A DNA stretch of 64,000 nt from JACDAE01 sp963717195 (lineage in GTDB: Bacteria > Chloroflexota > Ktedonobacteria > Ktedonobacterales > Ktedonobacteraceae). Positions 44,361 to 52,612 of this stretch are shown here, piece after piece. The stretch spans positions 992,001 to 1,056,000 of the forward strand of contig CAVQVR010000021.1 in the NCBI GenBank assembly GCA_963717195.1. Reading direction: 5' to 3'. The translations under genes and the position numbers were made by a program. Within the stretch, counting starts at the first letter, position 1, and the number at the start of each line of letters is the position of its first letter. The notes below the pieces were generated by a model. The model was not told the DNA's origin. It searched no databases and saw only the letters and a program-made list of their open reading frames with translations.

Positions 44361-44738
44361 TCACATTTCTTTGTTGGGGACGATTTTGAATACTTGCCCT
44401 CCTGGTGCCTGGACATAAAAGAACGAAGTATATGGGTGAATCACTCTCTTGAGTCCGAAAGCCTGCACCTTCTGTTGCAGTTCCACCGCATCATTCGTCC
44501 TGAGCTCAAGCCATGCTCCTCGTTGCGCCTGCTGGTCCGAGAGCGCATCCTCTATAAACTCTACGCTCAGGCTTGCGCCGTTGGAAAAGGTGAAGGAGTA
44601 AATTGGTTCTGGCGAATCCATCACTGAGTCTGAACTCTCAGCGGCTTCCAAACCGAGAATGTGGGTAAAGAATTTCAGAAATTTCTCCTTTGTGTCTGGT
44701 CGGGCATACAGATGAATTGAATTACTGAGCGCGAGCAT
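44361..44738 (-). CDS. VOC (glyoxalase/bleomycin resistance) family protein
   Basis: This 125-residue protein has one vicinal-oxygen-chelate fold repeat: SNSIHLYARPDTKEKFLKFF at the start, ILGLEAAESSD, FTFSNGASLSVEFIEDAL, LELRTNDAVELQQKVQAFG, and the closing FFYVQAPGGQVFKIVP. Metal-binding residues are not clear, so catalysis, ligand binding or resistance cannot be told apart. It lies 27 bases from the serine hydrolase, in the same direction, and may share its transcript. Confidence 0.8.
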   Translation of the reverse strand: MLALSNSIHLYARPDTKEKFLKFFTHILGLEAAESSDSVMDSPEPIYSFTFSNGASLSVEFIEDALSDQQAQRGAWLELRTNDAVELQQKVQAFGLKRVIHPYTSFFYVQAPGGQVFKIVPNKEM

Positions 44739-44815
44739 ACTTGTTTCCTCTTTTCACTCTTATTAAATCTTCGTAACTCTTCAGGTCTGCTCGCCACCTG
44801 CGGTGGCTCGCCCAG

Positions 44816-44876
44816 GTTTTGTGTAGACGGTGGGATTTGCGGCTCCAGGCCGCAAATCCCACCGTCTACACAAAAC
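44816..44876. repeat. 28-bp perfect hairpin between the VOC genes
   Basis: GTTTTGTGTAGACGGTGGGA and onward to CGGC (44816-44843) pairs perfectly with 44849-44876 around a 5-base loop. Outside it, GTAACTCTTC near 44773 and GAAGAGTTAC near 44967 form a wider 10-base inverted repeat, so the whole 44773-44982 block resembles a small non-coding mobile element. It may also act as a terminator for the gene ending at 44994. Confidence 0.7.
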
Positions 44877-44993
44877 GGCTTGCGAAGCGCCGTAGGCACT
44901 GAGGAATCAGGCCTCTTCTGAAGAGACGCTCATGAAACGGGTTCACCACCCAGGATGAAAACGGCGTTTTCAGAAGAGTTACAAATCTTCTTC

Positions 44994-45398
44994 CTAACCT
45001 TGCTGCTTGCCACCTAAGGGAAACCGCTCCCAGGGGTTCTCGTTGGCCGTAATGCGGTACCCATCGGGATCAGCAAAGATGAAGGTGCGCCCAAATGGAC
45101 CATCGAATGGTTGCTTGATGATGGTGGCACCAGCTGTGTCCAATCTGGCATGCAAGTCATTGACATTATCACAGTCGATCCAGAGCGTTACACCCCATCC
45201 TGGCTGCGGTGCTTCATCCAGGTTCACTATTGCCTGGCTGATAGCAAAGGGGATCGTGCTGGAGTCGAAGAGGACAAAATCGGGAGTGTCGAAGCGCGGA
45301 TCGACAGGTAAGCTCAACATCTCCGTGTAGAACGCACGCGAGGCAGAGAGGTCGCGCACCTGTAAGCTGATAAAATCGGGTCCGAGAAGTTTTGCCAT
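44994..45398 (-). CDS. VOC family protein (glyoxalase-like)
   Basis: This 134-residue protein is another VOC-fold protein. LGPDFISLQVRDLSASRAFY and TEMLSLPVDPRFDTPDFVLF form the first module, and VTLWIDCDNVNDLHARLDTA, GPFGRTFIFADPDGYRITAN the second. The ending resembles the fosfomycin/bleomycin-resistance-like proteins of unknown substrate that are common in soil bacteria. It starts behind AAAAAGGTAGGAAC. The neighbouring VOC gene at 44361 shares the fold but not close sequence. Confidence 0.85.
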   Translation of the reverse strand: MAKLLGPDFISLQVRDLSASRAFYTEMLSLPVDPRFDTPDFVLFDSSTIPFAISQAIVNLDEAPQPGWGVTLWIDCDNVNDLHARLDTAGATIIKQPFDGPFGRTFIFADPDGYRITANENPWERFPLGGKQQG

Positions 45399-45786
45399 GA
45401 GTGTTCCTACCTTTTTAAAGCATTAAAGCATTAAAGCTGAGTAGCTGCCCCAGCGGCGGTACTCAATTTCTTTCATACCAACAGTGTACCCAATGCGAGT
45501 GACAACAGTATGTCAGCAGCACAATGACTTTTTGAACGAGCAAGGACAAGATTGAAGAAGGCAGCATCCAACCCCTCTAATATGACGCTTCACGTGATCC
45601 TGTTGCCGCTTGTAGGCGCATTGCTCATGACTGTTCATTTCTGGCGCATTCGTAAAGATGGTGTAGTAGCTGGTCCTTTACCGTCGTCGCGCTAATAATA
45701 GAGGTTAATGTTTACGAGGCCCGGATAGATCATCAAAGATCGATCATCCGGGCCTCGATAAGAGTGCGAAAGTGGGCGGAAACAGT
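45399..45786 (+). pseudogene. Gap with fragment resembling cytochrome b C-terminus (45582-45695)
   Basis: A 37-codon frame at 45582-45695 reads MTLHVILLPLVGALLMTVHF followed by WRIRKDG. This matches the pattern of the last helix of bacterial cytochrome b subunits (LHVIxLPLxLLALLAVHFWR-type). No ribosome site precedes it and a TGA interrupts the same frame at 45525, so a gene remnant is likely. A hairpin, CGAGGCCCGGAT with ATCCGGGCCTCG (45715-45757), follows and may terminate transcription of the minus-strand gene ending at 45787. Confidence 0.4.
45715..45757 (-). terminator. 12-bp hairpin after the zinc-ribbon membrane gene
   Basis: CGAGGCCCGGAT (45715-45726) and ATCCGGGCCTCG (45746-45757) form a perfect GC-rich stem with a 19-base loop, 30 bases beyond the stop of the minus-strand gene at 45787. 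On that strand it is followed by TAAACATTAACC, weakly T-rich. Confidence 0.55.
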
Positions 45787-46491
45787 CTAATAGCGATTAC
45801 CAGCGGGAGGACCACCCATAGGCATGCCAGGAACACTGCCGGGAATACTACCACCCATAGGCATGCCAGGAATACTACCACCGGGGATGCTGCCACCTGG
45901 TATACCGCTATTTGGGATACCTGCATTGCTACCTCTGCTCATAACAGGCATGCCGGGCATGTTTGGCATTGGACCAGGTCCACCAACAAGATTTGTTGCG
46001 CAGTAAGGACAGAATGTCCAGCGCAGTTCCAGGAGGCGTTCACATTTGGGACAGGAACGCTTGAGCTTCTGGCCACAGGATGGGCATACCTGGAAATCGG
46101 TCTCGATACGAGCGTGACAGTTACTGCATGTCTGACGCTCGGTCATCTCGGCCAGGAGAGATTCTTCCTCCAATTGGCGCTCATAGATTTCCGCCAGGGT
46201 TTGACGGGGGCGTAGAATCAGGTAGATGAAAAGGCCACCGATAGGAAAAACTGCTACCAGTACAACAGCAAGCACCTGCGAGAGGAAATCCTGTGTGCGA
46301 GCACGGATATCGCGAAAAGCCCATATCACCAGGCTTAACCAGAAGATGACTAGAAACGCAACGGTACAACCTATAAGAGGGCCAATAAATCCGGTTAAAG
46401 TTTGCTGTATGCCGCCACTTGTTGTCGTCGGAGTCGCAGCCGGAGTTGCCGCCGGAGTTGTGGCCAGAAAAATATTTGTAAAGGTTCTCAC
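45787..46491 (-). CDS. Membrane protein with double zinc ribbon and Gly/Pro/Met-rich tail
   Basis: This 234-residue protein has a short external-looking Thr/Ala/Pro-rich N-terminus, two membrane helices (LIGCTVAFLVIFWLSLVIWA and FLSQVLAVVLVAVFPIGGLF), then a charged helix, then a double zinc ribbon with four cysteine pairs (CSNC, CPSC, CPKC, CPYC, near residues 120-165). The C-terminal 70 residues are a low-complexity repeat of GGSIPGMPMGG-type units. It could act as a membrane-linked adaptor. The start is a GTG at 46491; no clear ribosome site. No function is assigned. Confidence 0.78.
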   Translation of the reverse strand: MRTFTNIFLATTPAATPAATPTTTSGGIQQTLTGFIGPLIGCTVAFLVIFWLSLVIWAFRDIRARTQDFLSQVLAVVLVAVFPIGGLFIYLILRPRQTLAEIYERQLEEESLLAEMTERQTCSNCHARIETDFQVCPSCGQKLKRSCPKCERLLELRWTFCPYCATNLVGGPGPMPNMPGMPVMSRGSNAGIPNSGIPGGSIPGGSIPGMPMGGSIPGSVPGMPMGGPPAGNRY

Positions 46492-46687
46492 AGGACAGAT
46501 GCCCCTTTCATCGACATAGAGAATAAGGTACCAAATTTAAACGCGCAACCCATTGTTCTACTCACTTTTTAGACTACATTCACTGAGATTCACAACGCAA
46601 TACAAAGCAATAAGATGACATTATAGGACTAAAAGTTAAAGCTTAAAGGGATCGTTTCGCTATTTTGCTCCCAATGGCGCTCTTGCC

Positions 46688-48691
46688 TTATTCAAATAAG
46701 AGCGTCATTATGCCCCCACTACGTATACTTATTTGTACCGATCCTGCTGCCTGATCTATAGTGAGAAGAGATGACTCTTCTTCTAGATATTCCTCCAATA
46801 AGTTTGCCATATGAACCTGTGTAAATGCAAATCCTGGCCTGATTTTTGCATTTACAGATTGTCCCGCAGGGTTATAAACACGTATGGCGAGTCCCCTTTG
46901 CTTCCTTTGTTCCTTTTCGCTGTGCTTTACTGCGCTTAAGACCAGTTCGTCAGGTTCAACAGCGATGAACGAGGTATGCGAAGGAAGTTTTCCTGCGTGC
47001 TGTTCAGTTCCAACCGTACGTGTTGTGATAGGAGTATTGAATATCTGTGCCTCGCGCAATACCAGAGCATTTTCAGACTCCCAGGTTCCACGATGAGTAA
47101 CCAGTGCGTAATCAAATTCGTGATGGCCCAGACACTGGGCTTCTGGTGTGTGTTCCATAGGACCAGCGTGGCCATGACGTGTTGATAGATCGCCACGAGA
47201 AAGCCACTCTACACAACGTAATAACGTTATTGCTACTGCCTGTCTCTCTTGTGCGGAAGACACTTCCGCACCTGGCTGATCGTTCACGTGAATGACCTCG
47301 TACTCTGGTAGGCCACGATTCAGTATGCCCAGACCGATCTCGCCATTGCTAATATCGACGAAACGCTTCTGCGGAAAGACATTCACAGGCACTTCAGCCC
47401 ATTCCGTTACGTCAGGTGGAATGGGCTGGGTTACAGGACGCATACGTACCTCAAACGTTCCTTCAACTGCTACCTGATCAACCGTATAGGATACAGGAAA
47501 GGCAACGCGTAACCTGTGATCTTTTGCTTTGTTCTCTACAGACGTATGAATGTCGATGCGCCGAACACCTGGAGTCAACGAAACGTCACTGACAATAGAG
47601 CAGATAGTCGAGCGTGTACTGCGTTCGGCCCGGTTGGCGGTACAGGTAGCAGGTAACGCCCAGCGTCCAGTGATACGCAATGTAGCCTGTACTGGACCCG
47701 GATTGATCAACTCAATCTTTGGTGCTTCCATAGGTATACTGATTAACGTATCATGCTCGGGTGGGCAATAGGTGTACAGGTCACCAATATCCCCTCCATC
47801 TATAAAACGGTTCAGACCTGAAAAGGCTACATTTGTGAGTTTGTCTGTGACAATTAGCGTTCCATCTCTGGTATCAACTTCGATGCGATAGAATTCATTC
47901 TCGATAGTTTGTGTCTGTGCGATCAGAGAAGCAACAGAGCTGTGTTTTCCTGTACTTTGCGCTTCTTTGAGTCCTCGTGGATAGAGCCAGAATGTCTTGA
48001 GACCGTAGGAAGGCAGATCGGCAGCAATAAAATCGATGGTTTCACGAGCCTGGTCAATCAACGTCAGGTTCAACGTGTGAATATCTTTGCGTTCCAGGAG
48101 CGCCATTACTTGCTGGAAAGCCTGGTCAATCTCATTCTCATTAATTATGATGCGTCCTCTAGGGGCAAGCATGATTTCTATGTGTACGACTCCTGGTTGT
48201 GCTGTATGATGCTCATGGTGAAGAGGTGATTCGCTGTAGTTCTCGATGTAGATACGCGAGATGGCATGTGCTTCTCCACTCAGGCCCAGGGAGGTCATAA
48301 TCATTGACTCAGCCATCTGCGCAAGCTGTGCAGGCGAATCGATACCTGACAGAATAACGGCGGTGGAGAGCATTTCACGCGCAATTGGCATAGAACCTAT
48401 TTCTTGACGCCAGCGATTGACGATCCGGTAGGGCATACGCACCCCTCGTTCATCCACAATGATAGCGTTATAGAGGGAGCCAGGAAGCTGAATGGTAGTC
48501 TGGACGGTCGCTGTGCGAGGGCCGAGAGAAGGATTAAAAACAACAATCGGTACAGGTTCAGAGCCCATATGCGCAGCTGCAAAAGGTGCACGTGTATCTA
48601 CTGCCGCAGCGATCTGTTGCAGTGCCTGGATGATGATGCTTTCGCTTATCTGCTGGCTCTGTGCAAAACGCACACCGTTCTCGCGATGCAC
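46688..48691 (-). CDS. GH38 alpha-mannosidase, middle and C-terminal part (frameshifted)
   Basis: This frame carries the middle and C-terminal domains of a GH38 glycosidase. It begins at HRENGVRFAQSQQI, which in relatives follows the motif NHPHDSICGCSIDQV. That motif is present in the DNA just upstream in this same frame (AWKYLLQNHPHDSICGCSID, about 48755-48690), so this is the continuation of the gene at 48717-49826 after a one-base shift. Beta-sandwich domains follow (IENEFYRIEVDTRDGTLIVT and the SFIAVEPDELVLSAVK region). The enzyme would hydrolyse alpha-mannosides; no signal peptide is seen in the N-terminal part, so it acts in the cytoplasm. The shift is near 48761-48763. Confidence 0.88.
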   Translation of the reverse strand: MHRENGVRFAQSQQISESIIIQALQQIAAAVDTRAPFAAAHMGSEPVPIVVFNPSLGPRTATVQTTIQLPGSLYNAIIVDERGVRMPYRIVNRWRQEIGSMPIAREMLSTAVILSGIDSPAQLAQMAESMIMTSLGLSGEAHAISRIYIENYSESPLHHEHHTAQPGVVHIEIMLAPRGRIIINENEIDQAFQQVMALLERKDIHTLNLTLIDQARETIDFIAADLPSYGLKTFWLYPRGLKEAQSTGKHSSVASLIAQTQTIENEFYRIEVDTRDGTLIVTDKLTNVAFSGLNRFIDGGDIGDLYTYCPPEHDTLISIPMEAPKIELINPGPVQATLRITGRWALPATCTANRAERSTRSTICSIVSDVSLTPGVRRIDIHTSVENKAKDHRLRVAFPVSYTVDQVAVEGTFEVRMRPVTQPIPPDVTEWAEVPVNVFPQKRFVDISNGEIGLGILNRGLPEYEVIHVNDQPGAEVSSAQERQAVAITLLRCVEWLSRGDLSTRHGHAGPMEHTPEAQCLGHHEFDYALVTHRGTWESENALVLREAQIFNTPITTRTVGTEQHAGKLPSHTSFIAVEPDELVLSAVKHSEKEQRKQRGLAIRVYNPAGQSVNAKIRPGFAFTQVHMANLLEEYLEEESSLLTIDQAAGSVQISIRSGGIMTLLFE

Positions 48692-48716
48692 CTGATCTAT
48701 ACTACAACCACAGATA

Positions 48717-49826
48717 CTATCGTGCGGATGATTCTGTAAGAGATACTTCCATGCCGCTCGAAATCAACCCCTGAGGATAAGGAGCACCAAGCGTTTCTGC
48801 CCAGGCCGTCAATGGTTCTACCACACGTTCAAGCAAGTTCTCAGTAGCGGCATTTTGTTGCTTGATCCACATGCGCGTTGAGAGCACGGAAGGTAGCAGG
48901 TGAGCATACTGACTACTGCGCATCTCTCCGCTCAGGGTTGGGAAGTGCGTATTTTGCTGGCGCACGCACTCTATATATTCGGGAAGTGTACCGATATGAA
49001 TAGAGATAGAGTCAAAATGTTTTTTCTGTCCATTGGAGTGATGCTGAGCGGAACCGTTGGCAGAATGAGTAAGAATTTTCTCATGTTCAGGATTAATATG
49101 GGCAAGCAGACCATTGGCAGTCTTAATCACAGCTGGGAGACCATTCTGCGGCTCCAGGTGATCCGAGCCGTTCATAAAAAGCAAATTGTTGGTAGTAGCT
49201 TGAGGAAGGATATTGGAAGCCAGGAGTTCGACGCGTGCAACAAACTCTTCAGGATTGAGCGGTAAAAAGCGTGCGTTGGAGTAACCAGCAGGGTCGGCGA
49301 GATGAACAACCAGAACCTTTGTACCATCGGGGGCGGTCCAATAAAACTCACTTGTAGTAGCTTCGGCACCAACGCCCCGCCAGAAGACAGCGTTATCGAT
49401 GCCAACCCCTTGCAGAATTTGTGGTAGCTGAGCAATATGTCCGAAGCAGTCGGGGACGTAACCTACGCGCATGGTACTTCCAAATTCGGCGGCGCGGCGC
49501 AATCCTATCTGCAAATTGCGAATCAGTGCTTCGCCACTGACAAGGAACTCGTCGGGTTGCAGATACCATGGTCCTACCAGGATACGTCCGGCGCGAGTAT
49601 AGGATTTCAGACGTTCTTCCTGCTCAGGCTGTATCTCCAGATAATCATCGAGAACAATTGTCTGGCCATCAAGCATAAAATAGCGAAAGCTTTCATCCTG
49701 GTCGAGAATATCGAGCAATTTGTCAATAGTTTTTACTAGACGAATACGAAATTGTTGGAATGTCTGGTACCATTCGCGATCCCAGTGGGTATGCGGAACG
49801 ATAATGATATTTAGTTGCTCGACCAT
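48717..49826 (-). CDS. GH38 alpha-mannosidase, N-terminal catalytic part (frameshifted)
   Basis: This part holds the catalytic domain of a GH38 alpha-mannosidase: the zinc ligands in IIIVPHTHWDREWYQTFQQF near residues 10-17, the nucleophile aspartate in RVGYVPDCFGHIAQLPQI near residue 125, and another ligand region in LLFMNGSDHLEPQNGLP. The frame ends falsely at TESSAR. In the minus-strand DNA GGGTTGATTTCGAGCGGCAT, removing one T restores GLIRAAWKYLLQNHPHDSIC, which leads into the downstream part. It may be a sequencing error or a real mutation. The ATG follows GCGAGGAAATATT. Confidence 0.9.
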   Translation of the reverse strand: MVEQLNIIIVPHTHWDREWYQTFQQFRIRLVKTIDKLLDILDQDESFRYFMLDGQTIVLDDYLEIQPEQEERLKSYTRAGRILVGPWYLQPDEFLVSGEALIRNLQIGLRRAAEFGSTMRVGYVPDCFGHIAQLPQILQGVGIDNAVFWRGVGAEATTSEFYWTAPDGTKVLVVHLADPAGYSNARFLPLNPEEFVARVELLASNILPQATTNNLLFMNGSDHLEPQNGLPAVIKTANGLLAHINPEHEKILTHSANGSAQHHSNGQKKHFDSISIHIGTLPEYIECVRQQNTHFPTLSGEMRSSQYAHLLPSVLSTRMWIKQQNAATENLLERVVEPLTAWAETLGAPYPQGLISSGMEVSLTESSAR

Positions 49827-50226
49827 AATATTTCCTCGCGAACTGAGGAGCCTACGTACTATCTGTAATACGGGACTCGTTCGCCACTATGCTTTTCAGA
49901 TCCAGAGAAACAGATATGAGCATTTACACAACTTGTAAGGCTTGTGTGGTGGTGAAAACTATTATATCTGATGGGGGAATGGCATAGCAACCATAACCAT
50001 ATGGATATTACCTCTTCAGTAGATCGGTTTCTTATCAAATTCTAATGTAGTTCGCAAAAACAGTACTTTTTTCTTATACTTTAGCAGATTGATGGGTGAT
50101 ACTATTAACTTGTAGCTAGCTGTATTTTTATGTTTCAAGCTGTACAGCGAGGCGAAAGGAAGCTTGTACTAAATGTAGTACTATGCTAGAATAGAACGAT
50201 GTTCATGCACTTAAAGGAGGTCGCCC
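49827..50226 (+). promoter_or_regulatory. Gap with promoter of the lysozyme-like gene
   Basis: TTGTAC (50164-50169), a 17-base spacer and TAGAAT (50187-50192), with TG one base before the -10, form a good promoter 35 bases before the ATG at 50227. The other 330 bases of this AT-rich gap between divergent genes show nothing clear. Confidence 0.6.
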
Positions 50227-51165
50227 ATGGCGAGTGGTAGCTACGCAAAGCAGAAACCACCCAGGCCCGTTGAAGTCCAGACTCGTTCCGTTATTCCCCA
50301 GCGTGCAACTCGTCAATTACCGGAGGTCGCATTAGAAGAGGAGGAAAGCGAAGCAAGTATATTCCAATCACGTCTCTCTAAAGCTCTCCAATCAGGGCGG
50401 ACGACTCAGAATATCGTTATGCCAGCAAAGAAGCGCCGGGTTATCGATGAATTTGCTCCTGATCCACTGATACGTCATCGCATATGGCTCAATCCAATGG
50501 TTATTTGCCTGACACTTGCTGTAATTTTCTTAGTTGTGATGCTATGGGCTGGTATTGCTCAGCGCGTCGGTGACCCGCAGTTAATAGACTACACCGGCGG
50601 AAAAGCGTATAGCATTCAGGTTGGTGGGAGTGCCGCGGGAACGTGGCAAGCTAACAAACCACTTCCACCAAAAACAGCGCTTCCAACCAGGATGGGTCCT
50701 TACGCGGTTTTAGGTAAGCCAACGATTAGTGCAGACTTTATCAATCGCGTGCTGGCAAGTTACAACTCACCAGCAGCTGGTAAAGGACAGGCACTCTACG
50801 ACATGGGCGTAAAATATGGGATTGACCCGGCCTTTGCCCTGGCTTTCTTTATGCATGAAAGTTCCTTTGGAACTGCTGGCGAGGCCACCAGAACCCTGTC
50901 ACTGGGTAACCTTCGCTGCTATATCGGTGCTACCTGTGTAGACCAGGATCGCGGTGGATATGCAGCCTACTCAAGTTGGGAAGCTGGCTTCCAGGCGTGG
51001 TATGAACTGATTCGCAACTATTATGTAGCACAGAGAGGACTTACTACAGTCGATTTGATCATCCCGATCTATGCACCTACCGCTGATCATAACAACGAAG
51101 CTGCGTACATTGCATCGCTCAAACATGCCATTGACACGTGGCATGCGGGTATACTTATGCCGTGA
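50227..51165 (+). CDS. Membrane-anchored lysozyme/glucosaminidase-like protein
   Basis: This 312-residue protein has a cytoplasmic N-terminal part of about 85 residues, one membrane helix (NPMVICLTLAVIFLVVMLWA near residues 88-108) and an external domain. That domain starts with ISADFINRVLASYNSPAAGK and shows GIDPAFALAFFMHESSFGTA, where the Glu in HESSFG is the likely acid of a lysozyme-like transglycosylase or glucosaminidase fold. It is followed by NLRCYIGATCVDQDRGGYAA and SWEAGFQAWYELIRNYY. Such enzymes cut glycan strands of the wall. The start has a textbook AAAGGAGGTCGCCC. Its end overlaps the convergent regulator gene by 11 bases. Confidence 0.85.
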   Translation: MASGSYAKQKPPRPVEVQTRSVIPQRATRQLPEVALEEEESEASIFQSRLSKALQSGRTTQNIVMPAKKRRVIDEFAPDPLIRHRIWLNPMVICLTLAVIFLVVMLWAGIAQRVGDPQLIDYTGGKAYSIQVGGSAAGTWQANKPLPPKTALPTRMGPYAVLGKPTISADFINRVLASYNSPAAGKGQALYDMGVKYGIDPAFALAFFMHESSFGTAGEATRTLSLGNLRCYIGATCVDQDRGGYAAYSSWEAGFQAWYELIRNYYVAQRGLTTVDLIIPIYAPTADHNNEAAYIASLKHAIDTWHAGILMP

Positions 51166-52585
51166 TCAATCCCTGTTCGAGCGCTTTACTGAGAGCTTCA
51201 GTGCGCCCAGAGACATTGAGTTTCTGGTAGATGTTTGCCAGGTGAAAATTCACTGTCCGCTCGCTGACAAAAAGGCGAGCGGCTATTTCTTTATTGCGCA
51301 GCCCACGAGCCAGCAGGCGTAGCACCTCCAATTCACGCACGGTTAACGACTCGTAAGGAGTATTGCCACGCCTGCCAAAGCGAGAGAGCAATCTACTAGC
51401 AAGTTGCGGCTGAATCAATATTTCGCCTTGTGCGACGGTGCGAACGGCCTGGGCCAGTTCGTCGGGGGCTATATCTTTCAGGACATAGCCATCCGCGCCT
51501 GCTCGTAGCGTTTCGTACAGGAACTCCTCACGGTTCTGCGTTGAGAGTAATAATACTTTTGTATCGAGATTTAGTTGTTTAATCTGACGCAATGCTTCCA
51601 GGCTCTGCCCATTAGGAAGTTGTGCATCCATGAGTACTACGCGTGGCCCAAGCTCAAGAGTTTCGCTCACAGCCTGCACGCCATCGGCGGCCTGACCTAT
51701 GACTTGCAGACCCGCATAGGATTCCAGTAGACGCTGCAAACCAGCTCGTGTCACCGTCTGGGCATCGACAATCAGGACGCGAACGACTTCATCAGTTGCC
51801 GAGGAAGCGGGCGCAAGAGGTAACGCGCTATCTGTTGAGACTATCAGAGGCGCATTGATATGCTCAGCTTTTTCTATAGACTGCGAATTATGAGCATAGG
51901 GGACACGGGCAGATATGCGTGTTCCCTGTTCTTCCAGGGACGCAATCTCCAATGATCCCCCAAGATGCTGAAGACGGTAACGTAGATCGCTCACGATAGG
52001 AAGCGATGAGACGGTGGGAGGGCTGACAAATGGTGGTATGGATGCGCTATTTTCTTCTGATATGGGAGGTTGAAAATCGGGATTGAGGCCATCATCCTCA
52101 ACGCTCATTTGTACATCGTCCGGTCCATAGTTAAGGGTGAGGCGCAGGCGACGCGTGCCGATATGTTGCTGTACCTGGTAGAGTGTTTCGTGAGCAACCA
52201 GGTAGAGGATACGTTCAGCCGCACGGGAGAGGGTGTGCTCTCTTGATTGTCCCTGTTCATCGATACCAGAAAACGAGACGCGGCTGGAAATACCAAGTGT
52301 CTCGGCAGTCTCCTCCACAAGATGAGATAACGCTTCAGAGAGTATATTCCCGACCAACTCTGCTGGTAAGAGATCTTCATTTGAGGCACGCACTACATAA
52401 AGTGCCTCCCGTGTCATACGCTCGAACATCTTTAGCCCATCACGTACGGTATGTGCATCAATATGAGAATCCGTGTCTTCTTCGCCTAGCAGTGTTTGTA
52501 GGGCATTAAGTTAAATCAACATTGAGCTAAGCACCTGCAAGAGCTGTTCGTCAGAACTATTGAGTGTTTCATTTCTGGTTGACAT
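51155..52585 (-). CDS. HATPase-REC-LuxR hybrid regulator with an in-frame TAA
   Basis: The product combines a GHKL-ATPase-like part (ERILYLVAHETLYQVQQHIG, the N box region, then VEDDGLNPDF and LQHLGGSLEIASLEEQGTRI), a receiver domain (VRVLIVDAQTVTRAGLQRLL, VVLMDAQLPNGQSLEAL, GYVLKDIAPDEL) and a LuxR/NarL HTH (LTVRELEVLRLLARGLRNKE, RTVNFHLANIYQKL). From the ATG at 52585 (behind GGAGGATTTTCT) the frame begins MSTRNETLNSSDEQLLQVLS, SMLI, then TAA at codon 25 (52513-52511), and continues in the same frame as LNALQTLLGEEDTDSHIDAH to the next ATG at 52429. Without the stop it is one 476-residue gene. The first acidic receiver residue is D in IVDAQ rather than a pair. It lies 27 bases after clpB. 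Confidence 0.88.
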
Positions 52586-52612
52586 AGAAAATCCTCCACG
52601 ACCCTACCTTTA

